This document shows, piece by piece, positions 24,301-33,140 of a stretch of DNA of 64,000 bases (position 1 is its first letter; each line of letters begins with the position of its first letter). The DNA lies in the NCBI RefSeq assembly GCF_000802245.2, contig NZ_CP021080.1, positions 4,650,001-4,714,000 on the forward strand, written 5' to 3'. The notes under the pieces were generated by a model. It saw only the letters and a program-made list of their open reading frames with translations. It was not told where the DNA came from and ran no database searches. The position numbers and the translations under genes were made by a program. The stretch comes from Streptomyces pluripotens (lineage in GTDB: Bacteria > Actinomycetota > Actinomycetes > Streptomycetales > Streptomycetaceae).

Positions 24301-24970
24301 GGGCCGCGAACGCGGCCGGCCGGTGCACTGCCTGGCGTGGAGCACCTGGAGCGGCCTTGGCATGAACCGGGGCGCGCCCGAGGGCGCCGCCGAGGCCCGC
24401 GGCTTCCGCACCCTCGACCCCGACGAGGGCCTCGCCTCGCTACTCACCGTGCTGGGACAGGACCGGGCTACCGTGTTGGTCGGCCTCGACGGCCGCAACG
24501 AGCACATCGCGCGCGCCCTTGCCCCGGACAGCCTGCACATCGCGGAGGCGATCGTCGTGTACACCGGGCCGGCCTCCGAGGCCGACGTCCGGGCGGCCGT
24601 GGCACCGGTGGCGAGGGAGCTCGACCACCCCATGCGCTGTCTGCGCGTCGAGAGGCTGCCCGCCGACCGGGACCAGCTGCTCACCGTCGCGGTCGCAGCG
24701 CTGGAACGGGGCGGACGGCAGTTCGTACCGCCTGCCACCGAGCTGGAACAGGCCCTGGCCGCCCTCTGGACCGACGTCCTCGGCACCGATGTCGGCCGCG
24801 ACGACCGCTTCTTCGACCTCGGCGGCAGTTCGCTGCGCGCCGCCCAGCTCGTGAACCGCATCAACAGCGCGCTGACCGCCCGGCTGTCAGTGCACCACCT
24901 CTACGAACACCCCACTGTCGGCTCACTCGCCGCAGTGCTTTCCCCGCAATTGGAAGGAGAACGAGGATGA
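21335..24970 (+). CDS. Acyl-AMP ligase - ketoreductase - ACP starter protein
   Basis: 1211 residues in three parts. Residues about 80-640 form an AMP-forming acyl ligase of the FAAL or PKS 'AL' type ([10 protein letters not shown] at 236, [16 protein letters not shown]). Residues about 820-1030 form a ketoreductase (TGGLGG from 824; catalytic FSSVN and Tyr975 in AAYSSAN). A carrier domain closes it (DLGGSSL, Ser1165). There is no ketosynthase, acyltransferase or condensation domain, so the keto group to be reduced must already be on the activated acid. I infer that it loads a keto acid, reduces it to a hydroxyacyl thioester and hands it to the NRPS, probably as the N-terminal cap or a depsipeptide unit. 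The chain length is not predictable. The gene overlaps genes on both sides. Confidence 0.88.
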   Translation: MTMPGHDAVALLRAAAESVTGVEEAAPLLRREARLDRVRPTAPRPADAPPAAAGPPAVAYGGDLPADPGFPTTLQEALRLAAELAPEQGIIYLTGGDEQFQSYSGLLNDAQRLLTGLRSTGIAPGESVLFQFGDNRAFVTAFWACVLGGYLPTPVGAAPGYDRENAVTTKLRNAWHLLDRPLILTDAALAPAVAKLSALWDVDDLRVAVVEELCDGPRSTDWFPATPDSPVVHLLTSGSTGVPKVVRHASRSILARTRAIAAVHGFDSDEVGLNWMPLDHVGGIIMWSVRDVVLRCRHVNATIDAFLADPLRWLDWVDRYGVTNTWAPNFAFALVNERAAAMTGRSWDLSTLRHLLNGGEAVVSRTADRFIELLTAHGMPADAMRPSWGMSETSSGVTYSTLRAGDPDKGRLRVDKSSLGGALRWSTDPDAVTFTEVGPPIPGVRLRIIDPNDVVLPEDHVGRLQVTGPTIMEGYFRNEEANAEAFTADGWFSTGDLAFLHQGRLTITGRDKDLIIVQGANILSYDVESIAEQVEGTEVTYVAACGWSGAGESTDKLVIFFVPAFDDRTSVHDTIAAIKARVAEALGLQPDLVIPVERQDFPKTGSGKIQRAQLIADLDAGKYAEWCDEPDGPWYFERTWIDLPAERGAVPPGPWLVSEALREELVAVPGVPELLASPAGGATPAGHAGAVVHLAQGSDAESVALDVVRLVQDLAAYDPAPPLLVVTSGGLWTAAGDTLDLATAGLPGLLRTAAAERVLPSVRQLDVSDPSDRAAAIVTELACHDAADLVAHRGTRRLVPRLRPMALDERGRDAFVTGGRYLVTGGLGGVAHPVAEYLLAAHGAKLLLVGRSPADRGERAERLDDLEVLGDVAYRALDVADPVALRAAVREAEARWGAPLDGVLHLAGADVSHQWARLELHQVARESPQAFHDAYRAKVTGTLALAELLEDRPDTPLVLFSSVNGEFGGSSFAAYSSANSFLHGFADHWGRERGRPVHCLAWSTWSGLGMNRGAPEGAAEARGFRTLDPDEGLASLLTVLGQDRATVLVGLDGRNEHIARALAPDSLHIAEAIVVYTGPASEADVRAAVAPVARELDHPMRCLRVERLPADRDQLLTVAVAALERGGRQFVPPATELEQALAALWTDVLGTDVGRDDRFFDLGGSSLRAAQLVNRINSALTARLSVHHLYEHPTVGSLAAVLSPQLEGERG

Positions 24971-25179
24971 CCAATCCGTTCGAGGACGCGGACGGCACCT
25001 ATGTGGTGCTCGTCAACGACGAGGGACAGCACTCCCTCTGGCCGACGTTCGTCGACGTGCCCGCCGGCTGGCTGACCGCCCACCCGGCCGACACCCGCGA
25101 CGCCTGCCTCGCCTACATCGAGGCCAACTGGACCGATATGCGCCCGCGTAGTCTCGCCACCGCGATGGACGCGCAGTAA
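24967..25179 (+). CDS. MbtH-like NRPS accessory protein
   Basis: 70 residues with the full MbtH signature: NPFED, the [12 protein letters not shown] segment, the P.GW turn and a C-terminal NWTDMRP. MbtH-like proteins bind adenylation domains and are often needed for their solubility or activity. The ATG overlaps the stop of the acyl-ligase gene, so it is made together with the assembly line. It is the only such gene in the window and presumably serves all the A domains. Confidence 0.97.
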   Translation: MTNPFEDADGTYVVLVNDEGQHSLWPTFVDVPAGWLTAHPADTRDACLAYIEANWTDMRPRSLATAMDAQ

Positions 25180-25183
25180 CACC

Positions 25184-26116
25184 ATGACTCTGGCTATCGA
25201 GGTCGAGGGCCTGGTGAAGCGCTTCGGCGCCCACCGGGCCCTCGACGGAGTCGACCTCGCGGTGCCGGCCGGGCAGATCCTGGGCCTCCTCGGCCCGAAC
25301 GGGGCGGGAAAGACCACGACGGTGCGTGTCCTGGCGACTCTGCTGCAACCCGATGCCGGGCGAGCCCGGGTCTTCGGGTACGACGTGGTGAAGGAGCCCC
25401 ACCAGGTCCGCCGCTGCATCGCGCTGACCGGGCAGTTCGCCTCGGTCGACGGCAACATCTCCGGCAGGGAGAACCTGTATCTCATCGCCCGCCTCCTGGG
25501 CGTGCCCGCCCGGCGGGCCCGGTCGGAGGCGAACGGGATGCTGGAGCGGTTCCGTCTCGCCGAGGCGGGCGGCAAGCCCGCCCGCGAGTACTCCGGCGGA
25601 ATGCGCCGGCGTCTCGACCTCGCCGCATCGCTCATGGGCGAGCCGAGGCTCATCTACCTCGACGAGCCGACCACCGGTCTGGACCCGCACAGCCGCAACG
25701 AGCTATGGGCCATGGTGGAGGAACGCGCCCGGGCCGGCGCGACCGTTCTGCTCACCACCCAGTACATGGAGGAGGCCGAGGCGCTGGCCGACTCGGTGGT
25801 CGTCGTGGACATGGGACGAGTCATCGCCGCCGGCACGGCCGCGGAGCTCCGGGCCCGGGTGGGCGGCCGGACCCTCGAGATACGGCCCGCGCACCCTCGG
25901 GATCTGGCAGCCCTCGCGGGAAGCCTGGCCCTGGAAGGGCTGGACGGCCGGATCGACCAGGAGGCCTGCGCGGTCCGGCTGTCGCTCGTGGAACCGGACG
26001 AACTGACCCGTGCGGTGCGGGCCGTCACCGCCTCGGCGGTGGAGGTGTTGGCCGTGGACACCAGGGTCGCCAGCCTCGACGAGGCCTTCATCGAACTGAC
26101 CAGGAGCACCGCGTGA
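25184..26116 (+). CDS. ABC transporter ATPase, DrrA-like
   Basis: 310 residues. Walker A GPNGAGKTT, signature EYSGGMRRRLDLA, Walker B LIYLDEPTTGLDP and a C-terminal extension after residue 215, as in daunorubicin-type drug exporters (DrrA family). It starts 4 bp after the mbtH-like stop and its own stop overlaps the permease GTG start. It would energise export of the peptide and may give self-resistance. Confidence 0.95.
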   Translation: MTLAIEVEGLVKRFGAHRALDGVDLAVPAGQILGLLGPNGAGKTTTVRVLATLLQPDAGRARVFGYDVVKEPHQVRRCIALTGQFASVDGNISGRENLYLIARLLGVPARRARSEANGMLERFRLAEAGGKPAREYSGGMRRRLDLAASLMGEPRLIYLDEPTTGLDPHSRNELWAMVEERARAGATVLLTTQYMEEAEALADSVVVVDMGRVIAAGTAAELRARVGGRTLEIRPAHPRDLAALAGSLALEGLDGRIDQEACAVRLSLVEPDELTRAVRAVTASAVEVLAVDTRVASLDEAFIELTRSTA

Positions 26117-26940
26117 CCCCGACCACCGACATCGCGCCGATCGTCGGGGCACCCCCCCTCGCCGGTTCCGCACGGAACGGGCCGCGGGACGTCGTCAGGC
26201 AATCGCTCGCCCTCGCCAGGCGCAACATGCTCCAGTTGCGCGGCGATCCCGGACAGCTCCTCGACTCCGTGGTCATGCCGATGGTCTTCACCCTGATCTT
26301 CCTGTACGTCTTCGGCGGCGCCATCTGGGGAGACCGCCCCGGAGATTACCGGCAGTTCCTCCTGCCGGGCATCATGGTGCAGACGCTGATGTTCGCGTCC
26401 CGTTCGACCGGTTACCTGCTCGCCGTCGACTTCGACAACGGTGTGATGGACCGGTTCCGGTCCTTGCCCATCGCCCGCTCGGCTGTCCTGACCGGCCGGA
26501 TCGTGGCAGATATGAGCCGGCTCCTGCTGGGCCAGGTCGCCATGCTCTTCTTCGCGCTCGCCATCGGCTTCCGGGTCGAGACCAACTTCCTGTTCGCGGT
26601 GGCCGCTGTGCTGCTCACGCTGCTGTACGGTACCGCGCTGGCCTGGGTGTCGGCCTTCATCGGCCTGACGATCCGCAGTCCCAACACCGTGCAGTCGGTG
26701 GGCTTCCTCTGGATGATCCCGTTCCAGTTCGGCAGTTCCATGCTGGTGCCGACCAGCACGATGCCGGGCTGGCTGCGGGCCTTCGCCGAGGCCAACCCCA
26801 CGACCCTGGTGACGGACGCGTGCCGCAACCTGCTCGCCGGGGGGCCGATCGCCGGCCCTGTCCTCGGCACCGTGCTGTGGAGCGTGGGCCTCATGTGCTT
26901 CGCGGTTCCGCTGGCGATATCCCGCTATCGACGTCGCTGA
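26113..26940 (+). CDS. ABC-2 type transporter permease, DrrB-like
   Basis: 275 residues from a GTG start inside GTGA overlapping the ATPase stop. About six membrane segments are visible, with the ABC-2 motif region (FRSLPIARSAVLTGR) after the second. It pairs with the ATPase at 25184 to form a half-size exporter like DrrAB. An upstream extension of the same frame runs antiparallel to nothing useful and is only a shadow of the ATPase gene. Confidence 0.94.
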   Translation: MTPTTDIAPIVGAPPLAGSARNGPRDVVRQSLALARRNMLQLRGDPGQLLDSVVMPMVFTLIFLYVFGGAIWGDRPGDYRQFLLPGIMVQTLMFASRSTGYLLAVDFDNGVMDRFRSLPIARSAVLTGRIVADMSRLLLGQVAMLFFALAIGFRVETNFLFAVAAVLLTLLYGTALAWVSAFIGLTIRSPNTVQSVGFLWMIPFQFGSSMLVPTSTMPGWLRAFAEANPTTLVTDACRNLLAGGPIAGPVLGTVLWSVGLMCFAVPLAISRYRRR

Positions 26941-27017
26941 AATGTGATCGATAACGGGAGGGAAACCCTCGCCCATACCTTTTCTCATTCCAACTCCGCT
27001 AGTGGAGGAGCCCTCTC

Positions 27018-30000
27018 ATGAGGTCCGGTCATACCGCCGTTCCGCGGTGGCAGGCGAAAATCGGTTCGGCACCGGGCACGGCGACCGTCGGCATTCCGCT
27101 GGAATCCGAACCGACGCCGGCGGAACTGTCCGCCGCCCACGCCAAGGTCGTCGCGACTCTCAGCGGTGAGGACGAGGTGGCCTTCGGCCCCGTGCCCCAC
27201 CTCGTGCCGGTGGCCGGCACCACCTGGGCCGGCCTGGTGGACCGCGTCCGCGACGCGGCCGCCGCACCCCGCCACGGCTTCGAGACCGTGGTCGGCGGGA
27301 CGCCGGGCACACTGCCCGACGGCGTGGTGTTCGGGGTGTCCGTCTCCGACGGCGCCCTGGTGCTGACGTACCGCACCGAAGACTTCGACGCCGACCACGC
27401 GACCCGGGTCGCCGGCTATCACCACACGGCTCTCCACCGCATCGCCACCGAACCGGACGCCCCGCACGAGGGCCGCAGCCTGCTCTCCGCCGAGGAACGG
27501 CACCATCAGCTCGTCGGCATGGCCGGTCCGGCGCGGGAGCTTCCGGACCGCCGCTTCCACGAGCTCTTCGAGGAGCGCGTGCGTCTGCACCCCGGGAAGA
27601 CCGCCGCTATCATGGGCGAGCGCCGGATCACGTACGCCGAACTCAACGCCCACGCGAACCGGATCGCCCGGACCCTCCTCGCCCGCGGCCTGACCGCCGA
27701 GGATCCCGTCGCCGTGGTGACGGAGCGCAACCTGGACTGGATGGCCTCCGTCCTCGCCGTGTTCAAGGCTGGCGGTGTCTACGTGCCGATCGAGCCGCAC
27801 TTCCCGGCGGACCGTATCGGCACCACCCTCGACCGTTCCGGCTGCACCCTCGTCCTCACGGAACCCGGGAGCACCGCCACCCTCGACGAGGCGTTGAGCC
27901 ACCGTCCGTCCATCGCCGTGCTCCGCGTCGACGAGAGCGACGGGGCCGACCCGACGGACCTCGGTATCGAGATCGGCGCCGACCGGCTGGCCTACATCTA
28001 CTTCACGTCCGGCTCCACCGGTAAGCCCAAGGGGGTGATGTGCGAGCACGAGGGAATGCTCAACCATCTCTACGCGAAGACCGACGATCTCGGCGTGGGC
28101 GAGGACGACGTTCTCGCGCAGATCGCTCCCCAGTGCTTCGACATCTCGCTCTGGCAGCTCGTCGCGGCCCTGCTGGTCGGCGGCACGACACTCATCGTGC
28201 CGCAGGAGGCGATCCTCGACGTGGAGAGGTTCGTGGAGGTCGTCCGCGGCGCGGACGTGGCCCAGCTGGTCCCCTCCTACCTGGAAGTGGTGCTGTCGCA
28301 CCTGGAGGAGCACGGCGGCGGCCTCGGCCGGATCCGCTGCCTCTCGGCCACCGGTGAGGCGCTCAAGAAGGAGCTCGTCGAACGCTGGTTCGCGGCCTTC
28401 CCCGGCACCGCGCTCGTCAACGCGTACGGGCTCACCGAGACCTCCGATGACACGAACCACGAGGTGATGACTGGGCCGCCGCACGGTGACCGGGTCCCCC
28501 TCGGGCCGGCCGTCGCCAACGTGCGGGTCTATGTCGTCGACCCCGACCTCGAACCGGTGCCGCTCGGCTCGTCCGGCGAGATCGTGTTCGCCGGAATCTG
28601 CGTCGGCCGCGGCTACATCAACGACCCGGAGCGCACGGCCGCCGCGTACGGCACCGATCCGCACCGGCCGGGTGAACGGCTCTACCGCTCCGGCGACTTC
28701 GGCCGCTGGCGCCCCGACGGCAAGCTGGAGTTCCTGGGCCGCCGCGACGCGCAGGTGAAGCTGCGCGGCTTCCGCGTCGAGCTCGGCGAGATCGAGAACC
28801 GGTTGCTCGGCGTCGCCGGGGTCCGTGACACTGCCGTGGTCGTCGTCGGCGAGAGCCTGGCGGCGTTCTACGCCGCCGCCGCCGACGTGCCCGTCGACGA
28901 GCTGAGGACGTGGCTGGCGGCCGCGCTGCCGGAGTACATGGTGCCGAGCCGTTTCCATCGCCTCGACGCCCTGCCGCTCACCGCCAACAGCAAGATTGAC
29001 AAGAAGCGGTTGGCGGAGCTCGCGGCGGCGGACGAGGACGGCCCGGAGCCGCCGGTCACCCCGACGGAACAGCGGATCGCCGCCGCCTGGGCGGCCGTGC
29101 TCGGCCTTGAGCCCCAGCGGGTCGGCCGCAACAGTCACTTCTTCGACTCGGGTGGCACCTCCCTCTCCGCTGTACGCCTCGTCGTGAAGCTCGAGCGGGC
29201 CGTGTCGCTGAAGGATCTCACCCGGTACCCGCGGCTGAGCGACCTGGCGGCGTTCATCGACGGAACCGGCACGCCCGAGGAGGCGGATGCCGGGACGGGC
29301 GTTCTGAACCCCCTCCTCCAGCCTCCCTCCGCGACCGGCACGCTCGTCTGCTTTCCCTACGCGGGCGGTAACGCCGTCAACTTCCACGCCCTGGCCGGCG
29401 AGATGGCGGACAGCGGGCTGGCCGTACACGGAGTGGAGCTGCCCGGACACGACCTCACAGCCGAGACCGAGCCGTTCGTCTCCCTGGAGCAGGTCGCCAG
29501 GACCACGGCGAGCGAGATCGGCCGATGTGCCGCCGGCCCGATCCTGCTGTGGGGACACTCATCCGGGGCGGCCCTGGCCGTGGCGACCGCGCGCCTTCTC
29601 GAGCGGACGGGTCACGACGTGCGGGCCGTCCTGATCGGTGGCCAACTCGTCGGATCCCCGGACGCGCGGCGCAGGCACAGCGCCGAGCTCGAAGCGCTCA
29701 CCCCCCTGGAGGTCGCGGCGCGGCTCAACGGCGACAGCGGCTACACCGAACTCGCCGGGACGGACACGACCCGAGCGGCGCTGGTCGGCGCGGCGTACCG
29801 GCACGACGTCCTGGAAGCGAACGCGTTCTTCGCCGACGCGGCGGAGAACCCCCCGGTCGCGCTCATCGAGGCCCCGCTGATCCTCGTCACCGCCGCCGAC
29901 GATCCCGCCACCCGGGGCCACGAGGGCGATCTCGCGGCCTGGCGCGGCATCGCCAGGACCGTTGAGGTCCGCGAGCTGCCCGAAGGCGGCCACCACTTCT

Positions 30001-30074
30001 TCCGCACCAGGCCGGCGCAGACCGCCGCCGTGGTGCGGGCTGTCCACGACATGCACCAACGAGAGCGAGTGTGA
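27018..30074 (+). CDS. Stand-alone A-PCP-TE protein with a condensation-domain remnant
   Basis: 1018 residues. The first ~170 resemble only the C-terminal end of a condensation domain (YRTEDFDADHATRVAGY), with no HHxxxDG. An A domain follows (TSGSTGKPKG from 330, GYINDPERTAAAY, NSKID), then a PCP (DSGGTSLSAVRL, Ser715) and a thioesterase-like domain (GHSSG, Ser848; GGHHFF). The by-eye pocket code is DIWQSTADDK, which I cannot match with certainty; two acidic letters would suit a second amino group. Ramoplanin's Ramo17 is a precedent for a separate A-PCP protein feeding a module without a working A domain. Here the likely customer is the PCP after the decayed A domain, and the likely substrate Dap or a relative. 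The GTGA overlap with the oxygenase gene suggests that the bound amino acid is hydroxylated before transfer. Confidence 0.9.
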   Translation: MRSGHTAVPRWQAKIGSAPGTATVGIPLESEPTPAELSAAHAKVVATLSGEDEVAFGPVPHLVPVAGTTWAGLVDRVRDAAAAPRHGFETVVGGTPGTLPDGVVFGVSVSDGALVLTYRTEDFDADHATRVAGYHHTALHRIATEPDAPHEGRSLLSAEERHHQLVGMAGPARELPDRRFHELFEERVRLHPGKTAAIMGERRITYAELNAHANRIARTLLARGLTAEDPVAVVTERNLDWMASVLAVFKAGGVYVPIEPHFPADRIGTTLDRSGCTLVLTEPGSTATLDEALSHRPSIAVLRVDESDGADPTDLGIEIGADRLAYIYFTSGSTGKPKGVMCEHEGMLNHLYAKTDDLGVGEDDVLAQIAPQCFDISLWQLVAALLVGGTTLIVPQEAILDVERFVEVVRGADVAQLVPSYLEVVLSHLEEHGGGLGRIRCLSATGEALKKELVERWFAAFPGTALVNAYGLTETSDDTNHEVMTGPPHGDRVPLGPAVANVRVYVVDPDLEPVPLGSSGEIVFAGICVGRGYINDPERTAAAYGTDPHRPGERLYRSGDFGRWRPDGKLEFLGRRDAQVKLRGFRVELGEIENRLLGVAGVRDTAVVVVGESLAAFYAAAADVPVDELRTWLAAALPEYMVPSRFHRLDALPLTANSKIDKKRLAELAAADEDGPEPPVTPTEQRIAAAWAAVLGLEPQRVGRNSHFFDSGGTSLSAVRLVVKLERAVSLKDLTRYPRLSDLAAFIDGTGTPEEADAGTGVLNPLLQPPSATGTLVCFPYAGGNAVNFHALAGEMADSGLAVHGVELPGHDLTAETEPFVSLEQVARTTASEIGRCAAGPILLWGHSSGAALAVATARLLERTGHDVRAVLIGGQLVGSPDARRRHSAELEALTPLEVAARLNGDSGYTELAGTDTTRAALVGAAYRHDVLEANAFFADAAENPPVALIEAPLILVTAADDPATRGHEGDLAAWRGIARTVEVRELPEGGHHFFRTRPAQTAAVVRAVHDMHQRERV

Positions 30075-31054
30075 AAGTGCCGCCGATCGATACGGACCCC
30101 TACGCCGGACTCGAAGGGCGCCGTGACGAGGGCCGCCCGGCCGTCGTCACCGTTGCCGACGCGCCGGACCCGGCGGCCTGGGCCGCCCGACACCGCGAAG
30201 CGCTGTACCGAATCGTCGCCTCAGAGGGCGCCGTACTGGTACGTGGTCTGGGACTGGCGGACGCCGCCGGCGCGGCCGCCGTGCTCAAGGTCCTGGGAGA
30301 CGACCTGATGTCCGAACGCGAGGCGTTCGCGCCCCGCTGGACGTATGACGACCGCATCTACTCGTCGTCCAAGTGGCCGCCGAACCAACCGATGTGCATG
30401 CACCACGAGCTGAGCTACGCGGTCGAGTTTCCGGCGACCATGGCCTTCGCCTGCCTCAGCGCACCCACCACCGGCGGGGCCACCGCCCTGGCCGACGCCG
30501 GTCGTGTCCTGGAGCAGCTGCCCTCCGACCTCGTGGAGCGCTTCGAACGCGAGGGATGGCTGCTCACCCGCAGCTACAACGAGGACATCGGTGTTCCGTG
30601 GGCGGAGGCGTTCGGCACCACCGATCGCTCCGAGGTCGAGAGGTATTGCGCGGCCAATGACATCTCCTTCGAGTGGCGCGGCGAGGAACTGCGCACCAGC
30701 CAGCGTCGGCCCGCGGTGCTGCACCATCCCGCCGATGGCCGGCGGCTCTGGTTCAACCAGATCGCCTTCCTCAACCAGTGGACGATGGCGCCCGAGGTGC
30801 GTGAGTACCTGGTCGACGTCTACGGCCCGGAGGGCCTGCCCTTCAACACGAGTTACGGCGACGGCGGCGAGGTCACCGAGGACGTCGTCGCGCTGATCAA
30901 CAAGGCGTACGACTCCGTCACCGTCGCCGAGCCGTGGCGCGCGGGAGACGTGATGCTCGTCGACAACCTCCGCACGGCGCACAGCCGGCTGCCCTACGAC
31001 GGAGCCCGCGAGGTGCTCGTCGCGATGGCGAATCCCACCACCCGCTCCGTATAG
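30071..31054 (+). CDS. SyrP-like Fe(II)/2-oxoglutarate oxygenase (TauD family)
   Basis: 327 residues. Iron ligands appear as HHE (His111, Glu113) and a distal His304 in RTAHSRLPY, followed by an arginine for 2-oxoglutarate. The fold and the motif FNQIAFLNQ match the SyrP branch of TauD-like enzymes. SyrP itself hydroxylates aspartate bound to a carrier protein. The GTG start overlaps the stop of the A-PCP-TE gene, so this enzyme most likely acts on the amino acid held by that carrier. The exact substrate is an inference. The enzyme is distinct from the AsnO-like oxygenase at 33140. Confidence 0.88.
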   Translation: MKVPPIDTDPYAGLEGRRDEGRPAVVTVADAPDPAAWAARHREALYRIVASEGAVLVRGLGLADAAGAAAVLKVLGDDLMSEREAFAPRWTYDDRIYSSSKWPPNQPMCMHHELSYAVEFPATMAFACLSAPTTGGATALADAGRVLEQLPSDLVERFEREGWLLTRSYNEDIGVPWAEAFGTTDRSEVERYCAANDISFEWRGEELRTSQRRPAVLHHPADGRRLWFNQIAFLNQWTMAPEVREYLVDVYGPEGLPFNTSYGDGGEVTEDVVALINKAYDSVTVAEPWRAGDVMLVDNLRTAHSRLPYDGAREVLVAMANPTTRSV

Positions 31055-31069
31055 AGGTCCAGAAGCCAC

Positions 31070-32101
31070 ATGACCAAGCACAGCCCAGATTTCGCAGTGA
31101 TCTCCGGTCGGCAGGTGCAACGCGCACTGAGCGGGCAGGAGAAGCTGGTCACGGAGATGGTCGAAGCGGCCTACCTCGCGCACGGCGCGGGGAGGACGGT
31201 CAACCCGCCGTCGTACTTCCTCCGGTTCCCCGACCGGCCCACGGCCCGGATCATCGCTCTCCCCGCGTCACTCGGCGGCGACGCCGCCGTGGACGGACTC
31301 AAGTGGATCTCCAGTTTCCCGGAGAACGTGAGTTCAGGGCTGCCCCGCGCTTCCGCGGTCCTGATCCTCAACGACCCGCGCACCGGCTATCCGTACGCCT
31401 GCCTGGAGAGCTCGATCATCAGCGCGAGCAGGACGGCCGCGTCAGCCGCGCTGGCCGCCGATCGACTGACCCGCGGACGGGCCCGCCCCACCCGGGTGGG
31501 TTTCGTCGGCACCGGTCTGATCGCCCGCTATCTGCACACCTACCTGGCGGGCACGGGATGGAGCTTCGACGAGGTCGGTGTGCACGACCTGTCCGAGGAT
31601 CACGCCGCCGGATTCGCCGACTACCTGGACCGCTCGGGCGAGAACGGCCAGGTGAGTGTCTACAGCTCCGTGGACGATCTGATCCGCGCCAGTGACCTGG
31701 TCGTCTTCGCCACGGTGGCGGGTGCTCCGCACATCACCGACCCGCGGCTGTTCGCCCATCACCCGCTCGTGCTCCATGTCTCGCTGCGTGATCTGGCACC
31801 GGAGATCATCCTCGATTCGGCCAACTACGTCGACGACGTCGAGCACTGCCTGAAGGCCGACACCTCGCCGCACTTGGCCGAACAGCTCTCCGGCAACAGG
31901 GACTTCCTCGACGGGACCCTCTACGACGTCATGACGGGCCGCACCACGGTGCCGACGGATCGCACGGTGGTGTTCTCGCCGTTCGGTCTGGGTGTGCTCG
32001 ACCTGGCAGTCAGCGCCCACGTCTACGACCAGGTGTCGCGAAGCGGTGACCTTCACGTCGTCGAGGACTTTTTCCACGAGATGAGCCGGTACGGCGGCTA
32101 G
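31070..32101 (+). CDS. sbnB: SbnB-like dehydrogenase for 2,3-diaminopropionate synthesis
   Basis: 343 residues of the ornithine cyclodeaminase / mu-crystallin fold. There is a central Rossmann motif (VGFVGTGLIARYL) and a substrate region (GGDAAVDGLKWISSFP). Staphylococcal SbnB oxidises and cleaves N-(1-amino-1-carboxy-2-ethyl)-glutamate to L-Dap plus 2-oxoglutarate. The assignment rests on the family together with the SbnA-type gene 28 bp downstream, the same pair as in staphyloferrin B and other Dap-containing natural products. True ornithine cyclodeaminase is less likely because of that partner. Confidence 0.88.
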   Translation: MTKHSPDFAVISGRQVQRALSGQEKLVTEMVEAAYLAHGAGRTVNPPSYFLRFPDRPTARIIALPASLGGDAAVDGLKWISSFPENVSSGLPRASAVLILNDPRTGYPYACLESSIISASRTAASAALAADRLTRGRARPTRVGFVGTGLIARYLHTYLAGTGWSFDEVGVHDLSEDHAAGFADYLDRSGENGQVSVYSSVDDLIRASDLVVFATVAGAPHITDPRLFAHHPLVLHVSLRDLAPEIILDSANYVDDVEHCLKADTSPHLAEQLSGNRDFLDGTLYDVMTGRTTVPTDRTVVFSPFGLGVLDLAVSAHVYDQVSRSGDLHVVEDFFHEMSRYGG

Positions 32102-32129
32102 GGGCGACTGCCCGGAACGGGAGAGAGCT

Positions 32130-33140
32130 GTGCCAATAATTTCAGAGCCGGAGCAGTACCACGAGAACGACCTGTTCGTCGACCTCCATCGGACCTTCGG
32201 ACGCAGGCTCTACCTGAAGTGCGAAGGGTTCAACTTCGCGGGTTCGATCAAACTCAAGGCCGCCCGGGCCATGGTCGAGGCGGCGGAGGCCAGCGGGGTG
32301 CTGCGACCCGGCTCGGTTCTGGTGGAGTCCTCGTCGGGCAACCTCGGCGTCGCGCTGAGCATTCTCGCTGCCAGCAAGGGCTACGGATTCGTCTGCGTCA
32401 CGGACAGCAGATGCAATCCGGCCACGAAGCAGCTCATCGAGGCCATGGGCGGCACGGTCCACACCATTACGGAACCCGCGGCTGACGGCGGCTTCCTCGG
32501 CGCGAGGCTGCACCTGGTGAAGGAGCTGTGTGAATCGGACGACCGCCATGTCTGGCTCAACCAGTACGCGAATCCGAACAACGCGCTCGCCCACTACTGG
32601 GGGACGGCGCCGGCGATCGCCGAGCGCTTCCCCGATCTACAGGTGGCCTTCATCGGTGCGGGCACCACCGGCACCCTCATGGGGTGCGCCCGCTACTTCA
32701 AGGAGAGCCGTCCCGAGGCCAAGGTCGTCGCGGTCGACGCGGTCGGCTCGGTGACCTTCGGCGGCCCATCCCTGCCGCGGCAGATCCCCGGCCTCGGCAC
32801 GGGTGTGCGCCCATCGCTCCTCGACCGGTCCTACGTGGACGACGTGGTCCACGTGGACGAGGTGGACACCATACGGGCCTGCCGCCGGCTGGCCAGACGC
32901 GGCTTCCTCTTCGGCGGATCCACGGGGACGGTGATCAGCGGCGCCCTGCGCTGGCTCGACGAGTACGCACCGGGCGCGGACGTCACCGCCGTGGCCGTCG
33001 CACCGGATATGGGCGACAGATACCTGGACTCGGTCTATCACCGGGGCTGGGTCGAGGAGATCTACGGCAGCGCGGCGCTCGCAGGTGAATTCGAGGAGCT
33101 CGAGGAACTTTCGATGATGTCCACAACAGGTGTTGCCTGA
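32130..33140 (+). CDS. sbnA: SbnA-like PLP synthase for 2,3-diaminopropionate
   Basis: 336 residues, type II PLP fold related to cysteine synthase. The PLP lysine is Lys41 in FAGSIKLKAA, the substrate loop is VESSSGNLG, and the phosphate cradle is GAGTTGTLMG. SbnA joins O-phospho-L-serine and glutamate to give the SbnB substrate. It starts at GTG behind GGGAGAG. It is part of the same transcript as the SbnB gene and overlaps the next ATG (TGATG). Together the pair predicts that Dap is a building block of the product. Confidence 0.9.
   Translation: MPIISEPEQYHENDLFVDLHRTFGRRLYLKCEGFNFAGSIKLKAARAMVEAAEASGVLRPGSVLVESSSGNLGVALSILAASKGYGFVCVTDSRCNPATKQLIEAMGGTVHTITEPAADGGFLGARLHLVKELCESDDRHVWLNQYANPNNALAHYWGTAPAIAERFPDLQVAFIGAGTTGTLMGCARYFKESRPEAKVVAVDAVGSVTFGGPSLPRQIPGLGTGVRPSLLDRSYVDDVVHVDEVDTIRACRRLARRGFLFGGSTGTVISGALRWLDEYAPGADVTAVAVAPDMGDRYLDSVYHRGWVEEIYGSAALAGEFEELEELSMMSTTGVA

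Noticed and set aside
31070..33140. Ornithine cyclodeaminase and cysteine synthase for proline and cysteine supply
   Set aside because: The adjacent pairing of these two folds inside an NRPS cluster is the known SbnB/SbnA signature for Dap, and no proline or cysteine pocket is seen in the readable A domains.
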